Source: Candidatus Methanomethylophilaceae archaeon
GTDB lineage: Archaea; Thermoplasmatota; Thermoplasmata; Methanomassiliicoccales; Methanomethylophilaceae
DNA length: 5,548 nt
NCBI GenBank assembly: GCA_017395275.1
Contig: JAFPVN010000037.1
Span: 1-5,548, forward strand
Reading direction: 5' to 3'
How positions within the stretch are numbered: position 1 is the stretch's first letter; each line of letters starts with the position of its first letter. Both the position numbers and the translations under genes were made by a program. The notes under the pieces were generated by a model. That model worked only from the letters and a program-made list of their open reading frames with translations, made no database searches and had not been told where the DNA came from. Positions 1 to 4,917 of this stretch are shown here, piece after piece.

Positions 1-847
1 CGTCATCAACATGTTGCTGGATCCGGTGCTCATATACGGTGCGGATCTGGGGCTTACGGGCGCGGGGATAGCGACCTCGGTATCGGCGTTCGCATCCACG
101 CTGCTGGGGCTGTACTGGTTCCTCTCCGGGAAGATGTATCTGAGGATATCCTTCAAAGGCTTCAGGATAAGGTGGGACCAGTTCCGCGACGTGCTGGCCG
201 TGGGGCTGCCGAGGATGGTGGAGGTGTTCTTCATCTGCTTCCTGTCGGTCGTCCAGCGTATCATCATGATCCCGAAGCTGGGGGTGATGTCGTCGGCCAT
301 GTACAACGTGCCGTGGAGCTTCGTCAATCTGGTGATCGTGATATCCCAGGCGGCGGGTGCGGCATTGGTGCCGGTATGCTCCGCCGCGTTGGGCGTGAGG
401 GATGCGGACAAGGCCGATGCCGCCTTCAGGTACATCTCCAGGATTGCCCTGATATCCATGTCGGTAATCGCGCTGATAATACTGGCGTTCGCGGACTGGT
501 TCGTGATACCCATGTCCACGGATCCGACGCTGGAGCCGTACAGGGACATCTACGCCTACGGGCTGAGGGTGTACATGCTGTGCATCCCGTTCCTCGGGCT
601 GATAGACCTCGGGGGATCGCTTCTCCAGGCGCTGCGCAAGGCTAGGTTCCCGATGTACACCGCGTTCGTAAGGAACATAGTCCTGATCGCCCTGATAGCG
701 TTCTGTTCCACCATGGAGGAGGTCTTCTGGGCGGTGTTCTCGATAGAGGTGTTGGGAGGTTCGCTGAACCTCATCCTGGCGAGATGGTCGATGCGGAGGT
801 TCCGCAGATACATGTGCGCGAATCCCGAATCCCCGGCGGGGACATGA
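1..847 (+). CDS. MATE family efflux transporter, C-terminal part (5'-truncated by window)
   Basis: The reading frame is open from base 2 (base 1 is the last base of the preceding codon) to the TGA at 845-847, giving 281 visible residues. MATE transporters are usually about 450 residues with 12 helices, so roughly the first 170 residues lie off the window. The visible part begins with VINMLLDPVLIYG followed by GLTGAGIAT, the typical end of the first six-helix bundle. The second bundle follows, opening with the LAVGLPRMVEV helix (about residues 65-80), which matches the family's GxPxxxE-type motif. Hydrophobic segments lie near residues 18-42, 72-92, 106-128, 145-168, 186-205, 222-240 and 241-262, and the protein ends with an Arg-rich cytoplasmic tail (RWSMRRFRRYM). 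Family members export drugs or metabolites across the membrane in exchange for H+ or Na+. The substrate here cannot be told. The ATG at 11 is internal, not the start. Sure of the family, not of the substrate. Confidence 0.93.
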   Translation, partial: VINMLLDPVLIYGADLGLTGAGIATSVSAFASTLLGLYWFLSGKMYLRISFKGFRIRWDQFRDVLAVGLPRMVEVFFICFLSVVQRIIMIPKLGVMSSAMYNVPWSFVNLVIVISQAAGAALVPVCSAALGVRDADKADAAFRYISRIALISMSVIALIILAFADWFVIPMSTDPTLEPYRDIYAYGLRVYMLCIPFLGLIDLGGSLLQALRKARFPMYTAFVRNIVLIALIAFCSTMEEVFWAVFSIEVLGGSLNLILARWSMRRFRRYMCANPESPAGT

Positions 848-859
848 CGGTTGGCTCAT

Positions 860-879
860 CTGAGAGAGCTACGTCTCAG
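860..879 (+). terminator. Possible hairpin after the MATE gene
   Basis: CTGAGA (860-865) and TCTCAG (874-879) form a perfect 6-bp stem with an 8-base loop, beginning 12 bases after the MATE stop codon. No T-run follows, so it is at best a weak or processing-type 3' end signal. A short stem like this can occur by chance. Confidence 0.25.
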
Positions 880-897
880 GGGTGTTCCGGAAAGAAA

Positions 898-920
898 ATG
901 GTTAATACCGACACGTGCAT
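898..920 (+). promoter_or_regulatory. TATA-type promoter of the YegP-like gene (leaderless)
   Basis: A purine-rich, BRE-like stretch (aaagaaaatg, 891-900) precedes the TATA-like GTTAATACC (901-909). From the A at 904 to the ATG at 930 is 26 bases, the usual archaeal TATA-to-transcription-start distance, so the transcript probably begins at or next to the ATG. No Shine-Dalgarno sequence is present, which agrees. The whole block (ATGGTTAATACCG, then CGTGCAT at 914-920) recurs upstream of mtnN at the same distance from its start. Confidence 0.65.
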
Positions 921-929
921 AAAGCGTCT

Positions 930-1307
930 ATGGGAAAGTACGTCATCAAGCAGAAATCCAAAGATGCGTTCTTCTTCGAACTCGTCGCCAGCAACGGCGA
1001 GGTCATCGGTACCTCACAGGACTACCGCAGCCTCAGCTCCGCTAAGGGCGGGGTAGGTTCCGTTCAGAGGAACTACTATGCCGACGTCGAGGACCAGACC
1101 CTCCAGGACTTCCAGCCCCTTCCGAGACACCCCAAGTGGGAGCTCTACGAGGACGATGTCGGGGAGTTCAGGTTCAGGCTCAAGGCCATGAACGGCGAGG
1201 TCATCCTCAATTCCGAGGGTTACTCTGCGAAGGCCTCCGCCAAGAAAGGGATCGAGGCAGTCAAGAGGAACGCAGAGTCCGAGATCACCATCGAGGGCAA
1301 GGAGTGA
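930..1307 (+). CDS. YegP/DUF1508-family protein with two tandem repeats
   Basis: A 125-residue protein made of two copies of the YegP (DUF1508) fold. Repeat 1 spans about residues 1-52: FFFELVASNGEVIGTSQDY, then SSAKGGVGSVQRN. Repeat 2 spans about residues 68-118: FRFRLKAMNGEVILNSEGY, then ASAKKGIEAVKRN. Each shows the family signature F-x-F-x-L-x-A-x-NGEVI-x-S-x-x-Y followed by an Ala/Ser-Ala-x-x-Gly-(I/V)-x-(A/S)-V-(Q/K)-RN helix. The usual bacterial family member is about 110 residues with the same duplication, so the length fits. Its biochemical role is not known, and none should be assumed. There is no signal peptide, so it is probably cytoplasmic. A GTG at 915 is in frame, but it lies inside the predicted promoter and upstream of the predicted transcription start. 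ATG 930, with the typical MGKYVIK opening, is therefore preferred. It is transcribed alone and converges with the Sel1 gene. Confidence 0.92.
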   Translation: MGKYVIKQKSKDAFFFELVASNGEVIGTSQDYRSLSSAKGGVGSVQRNYYADVEDQTLQDFQPLPRHPKWELYEDDVGEFRFRLKAMNGEVILNSEGYSAKASAKKGIEAVKRNAESEITIEGKE

Positions 1308-1317
1308 GAGATCACCC

Positions 1318-1343
1318 CTACGGGGGAGGGATGCCTCCCGTAG
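1318..1343 (+). terminator. Hairpin in the convergent intergenic region (candidate terminator)
   Basis: CTACGGG (1318-1324) pairs with CCCGTAG (1337-1343). The stem continues as AGG/CCT after a two-G bulge, enclosing a very short loop. It starts 10 bases after the stop codon of the YegP-like gene. No long T-run follows on the + strand (the next bases are caaatcattta), so termination strength is uncertain. Confidence 0.45.
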
Positions 1344-1359
1344 CAAATCATTTACAAAC

Positions 1360-1375
1360 GATGTGCTGGCACATC
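1360..1375 (-). terminator. Perfect 7-bp inverted repeat after the Sel1 gene
   Basis: GATGTGC (1360-1366) and GCACATC (1369-1375) are perfect reverse complements separated by two bases. On the minus strand this lies 11 bases after the Sel1-gene stop and is followed by the T-rich GTTTGTAAATGATTTG. It is therefore a reasonable 3'-end signal for that gene. Together with the hairpin at 1318-1343 it separates the two convergent genes. Confidence 0.4.
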
Positions 1376-1386
1376 AGTTCTGAGAG

Positions 1387-2013
1387 TCACTTGAAATAAT
1401 AACCGCGGTGCTTGATCTCGTTCAGGAGCATCTTCATGTCGGTGACGTCGGTGCCGTCGTTCTCTGCCGCATAGAGTATGTGCTCGGCCTCGGGATAGGA
1501 CACCTCGGTGCCTATTCCGTACATGTAGCATAATGCTAAACCCCTCCACGAATCGGCGTAGTCGGGGAAGGCGTTTCTGTAGCAGTTGAATGCGAGGACG
1601 CCCATGCTGTCGTCCCTGGATTCCATGTACTCGGCGAGGTAGCAGTCCGCCGCGCGCAGAAGGAGATAGTCGTCCCCGCCGCTGTCGGCTGCGCGGCAGA
1701 AGAGGTTGCCCGCCCTCTTCAGGTCGAGGCCGAGGGAACCGGCGTAATGGCTGTAGGCTATGGTCTGAAGGCCCTCGACGGCATCCTCGAAGGACGATAT
1801 CCATGCCTCGTCGGCCGCATCGGCGTCCGTCTCGGTGCCTATGCCCCTGTAGTGGAGCGTCCCGAGCATGAACCTCATTTTCCTGTCGCCGCTCTCCGCG
1901 CGGCGGGAGGTCTCCTCGAATATCTGCCTGTCGGTGTATTGGCAGGCGTCGCCGTCGATCCTGCTGAATATGGCGGATCTCAGTTCATCGTCGGAGAGTT
2001 CGTTCACGGGCAT
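1387..2013 (-). CDS. Sel1-repeat (SLR, TPR-like) protein
   Basis: A 208-residue alpha-helical repeat protein. About four Sel1-like units are visible. Residues 42-75 hold GDRKMRFMLGTLHYRGIGTE, and about 80-112 hold GLQTIAYSHYAG then AGNLFCRAADSG. About 115-150 is more degenerate (AADCYLAEY and AFNCYRNAFP). Residues 154-186 hold SWRGLALCYMYGIGTE then AEHILYAAEND. The A/L-x-x-Y-x-x-G-x-G-T-x-x-x and A-x-x-x-x-x-x-A-A-x-x-G periodicity is that of Sel1 solenoids, which act as protein-binding scaffolds. There is no signal peptide or membrane segment, so it should act in the cytoplasm. The N-terminal 35 residues are acidic (NELSDDELRSAIF) and look like a helical cap. The ATG at 2013 sits about 22 bases from a strong TATA box. 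GTG 2007 (third codon) is an alternative. The partner and pathway are unknown. Confidence 0.85.
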   Translation of the reverse strand: MPVNELSDDELRSAIFSRIDGDACQYTDRQIFEETSRRAESGDRKMRFMLGTLHYRGIGTETDADAADEAWISSFEDAVEGLQTIAYSHYAGSLGLDLKRAGNLFCRAADSGGDDYLLLRAADCYLAEYMESRDDSMGVLAFNCYRNAFPDYADSWRGLALCYMYGIGTEVSYPEAEHILYAAENDGTDVTDMKMLLNEIKHRGYYFK

Positions 2014-2029
2014 GCGGTTTTTTCTACAA

Positions 2030-2047
2030 GGTATATATACTTAAAGG
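2030..2047 (-). promoter_or_regulatory. Strong TATA/BRE promoter of the Sel1 gene
   Basis: Read on the minus strand, CCTTTAA (BRE-like, 2041-2047) runs directly into GTATATATAC (2031-2040), a near-ideal archaeal TATA box. Its centre is about 23 bases upstream of the ATG at 2013, and no ribosome binding site lies between them. The mRNA is therefore predicted to be leaderless or to begin within a few bases of the start codon. Confidence 0.75.
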
Positions 2048-2066
2048 AATCGTGGAACGATGATTC
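2047..2066. promoter_or_regulatory. Inverted repeat abutting the Sel1 promoter (candidate operator)
   Basis: ATCGT (2049-2053) and ACGAT (2057-2061) flank a 3-base centre. With one bulged base the arms lengthen to GAATCGT and ACGAT-G-ATTC. The element touches the BRE side of the Sel1-gene TATA box, where archaeal activators or repressors commonly bind. Function is inferred from position only. Confidence 0.35.
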
Positions 2067-2103
2067 ATTTTTCATGGATTGAACAATATTCGGTTCATAC
2101 GTT

Positions 2104-2137
2104 GATAAATCTGATGAAAAAAAATTTCATATTTATC
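2104..2137 (-). terminator. 34-base AT-rich inverted repeat with T8 run; probable terminator of the LRR gene
   Basis: GATAAAT (2104-2110) pairs with ATTTATC (2131-2137) and ATGAAA (2114-2119) with TTTCAT (2125-2130). That gives 13 paired bases, with CTG bulged on one side and an A5 loop. On the minus strand the centre reads as eight consecutive Ts (2124-2117), 63-70 bases beyond the LRR stop codon. Oligo-T tracts are the standard intrinsic termination signal in archaea, so this is the best terminator candidate for the LRR gene. The outer arms also read as outward-facing TATA-like boxes, so a promoter or operator role cannot be excluded. Confidence 0.5.
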
Positions 2138-2155
2138 TAAAGAGAATAGGTAACT

Positions 2156-2184
2156 GGGAAATGCGGAAGGATGTCCCGCATCCC
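2156..2184 (-). terminator. GC-rich hairpin just after the LRR stop codon
   Basis: ATGCGG (2161-2166) and CCGCAT (2176-2181) form a perfect 6-bp stem. GGG (2156-2158) and CCC (2182-2184) extend it across a two-A bulge. It begins 2 bases downstream of the LRR stop codon on the minus strand and precedes the T8 run, so it may act as a 3'-end stabiliser or part of the termination region. Confidence 0.4.
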
Positions 2185-2186
2185 GT

Positions 2187-4508
2187 TTATTCGTTCCTCT
2201 TCCTCATGTACATGAACGCACCGACGCCTATGGCGGCGACGGCGATCACGGCGATGATCGCGCCGACGATCAGTCCCACGTTCGTTCCTTTTCCGCCTTC
2301 GTCGGGTGCCGGCGATGCGTCGTATCCGATGTAGAACATGGACAGCTGGTCGGTGTCGAAGGATGCCTTCCCGTCGGCGAAGGTGCAGGGGACCGATACG
2401 GAAACGGCGTCGTCCTTGATGCAGTACGCCTTCAGCCCCTCGGCGGTCTTACCCTCGGGTATGGCGAAGGGGACGGCGACCGTCGCCTTCCCCGTTCCCA
2501 GGGAGTTCCCGCTGTACGTGAAGTTGTATACAGGACAATCCCCCACGAGCTGTCTCAGGGTCTCGTCCAGCGCGGACTTGTCCACGGGAATGACGGTGAC
2601 GGCGGAGTCCACGAGGTTCATGGATTGTATCACGTTCCTGTCGAACACGGCCTTTATACCGTCCTTTAGGAGGAACTGTAATGAGGTATCCGGATTGGAC
2701 TTGACCCTCTCCTGCGCGTAGAGGATGTCCTCGGGGGACACGGCGATGCTGTGGGTGTCCGATGCCTTGGAGATCACGGCGCCGTCGGTCACCATGTCCA
2801 CTTCCAGCTTCACCGCCTTGCTTCCCTTTTCTATGAATACCGCCCCTCTCAGGTGGGCGGCGTCGACGGTAATCGGAGTAGTACCGTCGGAGTCATAGAG
2901 GTGGTCGTCGGTGAACGCGTCCGCGGCGACCTCCGTCAGTCCGTTGCTCATGCACAGCTCCCTGACGGCGATGCATCCGAGGAACGCCCCCTCGCCTATG
3001 GATGTGACCGAGTCGGGGATGATGACCGTCGTAAGGTCGTTGCAATACAGGAACGTCCCGTGGCCGATGGCGGTGACGCCCTGCGGTATCGTGACCGACG
3101 TTATCCCGCTGTATCTGAACGCGTAGTCGCCTACGGACGTGAGTCCCTTCGGAAGTGCCAGATCATGCAATACAGTGGTGTAGCTGACCGCATCGCCGCC
3201 TATGGATGTGACGCTGTCGGCGACGTTCAGGGATCCGGCGTTGCCGCACATATAGAACGCGAAATCACCGATGCGGGTGACCCCGCTGTCCACCGTTATG
3301 GAGGTGACCAGGCCGCGGAACTCGCTCCAAGGCTGTTCGTCCGCGGTGGCGAAGTCGTCCATGTCCCCGGTTCCGAATATCCTGAGCGCACCGTCGTTGT
3401 ATGACCAGCCTATGTTCCCGTTCACCTCTCCCTGCCTGTCCGTGAGTTTCATCTTTCCATCGGACTTGACGAACAGGTTCCCGTGGAGGGCCGCAGCGGT
3501 GGAATCCATTATGGTGGTGCCGTTCTTCGCGTAGAACACCACCGGGAAGTTCCCTACGCCGATCTCCGTGATATCCGGACCGAAGTATACGGTCTCGAGA
3601 TTGTCCAGTCCGCTGAGGGCGCGGTCGCCGATGCGGGTGATGCCGCCGATGATGGCCAGGGAACGGATTTCATCACTGTACTCCCACCATATTAGATGGG
3701 AGTCCGCCTCATAGTCTGCAGTGGCGCCCGTGCCCGAGATGATGAGGATTCCGCCTCTAAGTGACCATTCGGCGTTCCCGTCTACCCCGTAAGGAGCCAT
3801 CCTGACGAGCTTGCCATTGTTCTTCAGGAACGTGGCACCCTTTATGCTGTCGAGATCGGCGAGATCGGTGACCGTGACCCTGTCCGGTTCGTAGAGGTCG
3901 AGGTCGGTCACGCTGGTATCGTAGATGGATAGGAGGCTGTCGCTGAAGTATATCCTTTCCAGACCCGTGCAGCCTGATAAAGCGCTCAGGTACAGCGCGG
4001 TCACGGTATCGGGTATCGATATCTCCCTGAGGGAACTGCAGCCATGGAATGCGCTGCCCCCGATGCTGGTTATGTTATCGCTCAGGGTGATGGCCTCAAG
4101 CGACGTGCAATTCTTAAACGCCACGCTCCCGATGGATGTGACCGAGTCGGGGATCGTGATCGAGGTCATGGATTCACATCCAAGGAATGCGACATAACCG
4201 ATGCCGGTGATGCCGTTCTGGATGACGACCCTCTCGAAGGGGTGCTCCCTGTAATCGTTCGCATCATGACTCCCGCTGGGGGGATCGATGGTCCCTGTCC
4301 CCGACAGCGTGAGCAATCCCTCCGATTCGTAGTATTCCCACGACACCGATCCCAGCGTCCCTGAGACGCTCGGGGAGTCGGCGGACGAATCGTCGGCGGC
4401 CGCCGCGACGGTCAGGAATGCGATCGATACGGCGAACAGCGACAGCAGAACGAGGCTTCTTCCAGAGAGGACGCGTCCGCTGCGCGGACGTTCGTGGCCC
4501 GGGGTCAT
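2187..4508 (-). CDS. Secreted, membrane-anchored BspA-type leucine-rich-repeat surface protein
   Basis: A 773-residue cell-surface protein. Residues 1-18 are Arg-rich, residues 19-37 form a hydrophobic signal segment (SLVLLSLFAVSIAFLTVAA), and an acidic Ser-rich mature start follows. The ectodomain has three related modules. Each starts with a beta element ending in (S/F)GTG: residues 50-72, 243-261 and 363-381. BspA-type LRRs (LRR_5) follow: five units at 91-200, two at 282-320 and six at 400-532. Typical units read SITIPDSVTSIGSVAF. Each module ends with a linker of the form L-x-G-x-x-F-x-K-x-(D/N)-GK: about 204-240, 322-357 and 535-568. Residues 570-730 are a non-LRR, probably beta-rich stalk ending DTDQLSMFYIGY. 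Then come an acidic/Gly linker (732-742), a transmembrane helix (744-767) and the basic tail RKRNE. Such proteins usually mediate adhesion or binding; the ligand here is unknown. ATG 4508 is the only start that includes the signal segment. Confidence 0.93.
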   Translation of the reverse strand: MTPGHERPRSGRVLSGRSLVLLSLFAVSIAFLTVAAAADDSSADSPSVSGTLGSVSWEYYESEGLLTLSGTGTIDPPSGSHDANDYREHPFERVVIQNGITGIGYVAFLGCESMTSITIPDSVTSIGSVAFKNCTSLEAITLSDNITSIGGSAFHGCSSLREISIPDTVTALYLSALSGCTGLERIYFSDSLLSIYDTSVTDLDLYEPDRVTVTDLADLDSIKGATFLKNNGKLVRMAPYGVDGNAEWSLRGGILIISGTGATADYEADSHLIWWEYSDEIRSLAIIGGITRIGDRALSGLDNLETVYFGPDITEIGVGNFPVVFYAKNGTTIMDSTAAALHGNLFVKSDGKMKLTDRQGEVNGNIGWSYNDGALRIFGTGDMDDFATADEQPWSEFRGLVTSITVDSGVTRIGDFAFYMCGNAGSLNVADSVTSIGGDAVSYTTVLHDLALPKGLTSVGDYAFRYSGITSVTIPQGVTAIGHGTFLYCNDLTTVIIPDSVTSIGEGAFLGCIAVRELCMSNGLTEVAADAFTDDHLYDSDGTTPITVDAAHLRGAVFIEKGSKAVKLEVDMVTDGAVISKASDTHSIAVSPEDILYAQERVKSNPDTSLQFLLKDGIKAVFDRNVIQSMNLVDSAVTVIPVDKSALDETLRQLVGDCPVYNFTYSGNSLGTGKATVAVPFAIPEGKTAEGLKAYCIKDDAVSVSVPCTFADGKASFDTDQLSMFYIGYDASPAPDEGGKGTNVGLIVGAIIAVIAVAAIGVGAFMYMRKRNE
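2998..3020. repeat. Internal 23-bp repeat in the LRR gene, copy 1
   Basis: These 23 bases are identical to 4132-4154. On the minus strand both encode the LRR core IPDSVTSI, here at residues 497-504. Identity at the DNA level, including third codon positions, suggests recent duplication or conversion between repeat units. Confidence 0.8.
4132..4154. repeat. Internal 23-bp repeat in the LRR gene, copy 2
   Basis: Identical to 2998-3020. This copy encodes IPDSVTSI at residues 119-126, in the second LRR unit of the first module. The copies are 1,134 bases apart (378 codons, in frame), so recombination between them would delete one and a half modules without breaking the frame. Confidence 0.8.
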
Positions 4509-4530
4509 GTATGAAGAATCGCAGACGGGA

Positions 4531-4547
4531 CGATAAATGTTTATTCG
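4531..4547. promoter_or_regulatory. Overlapping divergent TATA elements (LRR gene leftward, small gene rightward)
   Basis: CGATAAA (4531-4537), two bases, then TTTATTCG (4540-4547) form a near-perfect inverted repeat. Read leftward, it gives CATTTATCG, whose TATA core starts 29 bases from the LRR ATG at 4508, implying an almost leaderless mRNA. Read rightward, TTTATTCG would give a start near 4567-4570 and a leader of about 60 bases for the gene at 4632. The leftward assignment is the firmer of the two. TAGATATC at 4581-4588 is an alternative TATA for the rightward gene. Confidence 0.55.
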
Positions 4548-4619
4548 TAAAGTTTCGGTAACGAACGTAACTATCGACCGTAGATATCCCTCCTCTTCCT
4601 ATGTATCTCCAACAACAAC

Positions 4620-4624
4620 GGAGG
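4620..4624 (+). promoter_or_regulatory. Shine-Dalgarno site of the small gene
   Basis: GGAGG lies 7 bases upstream of ATG 4632. The earlier in-frame ATG at 4626 is only one base away, too close to be used with this site, and ATG 4638 is 13 bases away. The site therefore picks ATG 4632 as start. It is the only clear Shine-Dalgarno sequence among the starts visible in the window. Confidence 0.7.
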
Positions 4625-4631
4625 AATGAAG

Positions 4632-4799
4632 ATGACAATGGCGGAACCGGAATGGTGGGGTTACATCGAGTACGAGGTCGTGGGTGGCTATCCCGTTGCC
4701 GTAGGCTTCAAGAAGGGTACCCCGGAGAGGATCAAGAGGGCGTACCGCAGGGACCAGGCGGCCTTCAGACGGGCGAGGGAACAGGGCATAGAGCTGTGA
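4632..4799 (+). CDS. Small hypothetical protein, 55 residues
   Basis: I do not recognise this family. The frame runs from ATG 4632 to TGA 4797-4799. The N-terminal half (MTMAEPEWWGYIEYEV, then YPVAVGFKKGTPE) has alternating aromatic and aliphatic residues suggesting two or three beta strands. The C-terminal half (ERIKRAYRRDQAAFRRAREQ) is a strongly basic amphipathic helix. The overall charge is positive, which would suit binding nucleic acid or an acidic partner, but that is inference. There is no signal peptide or membrane segment, so it is presumably cytoplasmic. Support for it being real is the well-placed GGAGG site, use of the same codon style as its neighbours (AGG, ATC, GTC) and a protein-like composition, unlike the frames overlapping it. 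It is divergent from the LRR gene and shares its promoter region. In-frame ATGs at 4626 and 4638 are alternative starts. Confidence 0.72.
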   Translation: MTMAEPEWWGYIEYEVVGGYPVAVGFKKGTPERIKRAYRRDQAAFRRAREQGIEL

Positions 4800-4892
4800 T
4801 CACACAGGATCCAGCGCGTTCTCCTCCTCGATGTCCGCCTCCTCTATGGCGTCGTCGGATGTGGTGAGGAGGGACGAGACCGTCCCCGTCCG
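4800..4892. other. Short spacer upstream of the mtnN promoter
   Basis: No gene with a usable start is seen here. On the minus strand, the frame from the stop at 4917-4919 to the stop at 4800-4802 is open. It would encode an acidic, protein-like tail (TTSDDAIEEADIEEENALDP), but it has no ATG, GTG or TTG start. No T-rich terminator for the small gene is evident. Confidence 0.4.
4879..4889 (+). repeat. 11-bp direct repeat flanking the mtnN TATA box, left copy
   Basis: ACCGTCCCCGT here is repeated exactly at 4903-4913. The copies are 24 bases apart start to start, on either side of the TATA-like element, so they could be binding sites on the same face of the helix. This is a position-based inference. 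Confidence 0.5.
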
Positions 4893-4917
4893 ATGGTTTA
4901 ATACCGTCCCCGTGCAT
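4893..4917 (+). promoter_or_regulatory. TATA-type promoter of mtnN (leaderless)
   Basis: ATGGTTTAATACCG (4893-4906) followed by CGTGCAT (4911-4917) closely matches the block at 898-920. The AATACCG begins 26 bases before the GTG at 4926, exactly as it does before the ATG at 930. No Shine-Dalgarno sequence lies between, so a leaderless transcript starting at or next to the GTG is predicted. The right copy of the 11-bp direct repeat (4903-4913) overlaps the downstream part of this element. Confidence 0.65.

Noticed and set aside
915..929. GTG 915 as start of the YegP-like gene, adding five residues.
   Set aside because: It lies in the predicted promoter, upstream of the likely transcription start. 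The family normally opens directly with the MGKY-like strand at ATG 930.
1352..1804. Minus-strand frame of 150 codons overlapping the Sel1 gene.
   Set aside because: The translation is extremely Arg/Pro/His-rich, typical of a shifted frame in GC-rich DNA, whereas the overlapping frame carries clear Sel1 repeats.
2161..2340. Plus-strand ATG at 2161, about 30 bases after a TATA-like ATTTATC, opening a frame of about 60 codons.
   Set aside because: It runs antisense through the stop and transmembrane segment of the LRR gene and gives a Pro/Ala/Met-rich product mirroring that segment. It has no ribosome binding site and no recognisable fold. A noncoding antisense RNA remains possible and is covered under the inverted repeat.
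2751..3404. Long plus-strand open frame (217 codons) antisense to the LRR gene.
   Set aside because: It is a by-product of GC-rich codons and the repeated LRR sequence on the opposite strand. The product is Val/Arg/Asp-rich and periodic like the repeats, with no start signals.
2185..4547. GTTTATTCG occurs at both 2185-2193 and 4539-4547, at the two ends of the LRR gene, like flanking direct repeats of an insertion.
   Set aside because: It is only 9 bases long, the left copy lies partly within LRR coding sequence, and there are no terminal inverted repeats or transposase. Chance is the simpler explanation.
4601..4867. Plus-strand frame of 88 codons overlapping the small gene.
   Set aside because: The ATG at 4601 has no Shine-Dalgarno site. 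The product is low-complexity (RRNEDDNGG, PPRCPPPLWRRR), and the overlapping frame at 4632 has a good ribosome binding site and normal protein composition.
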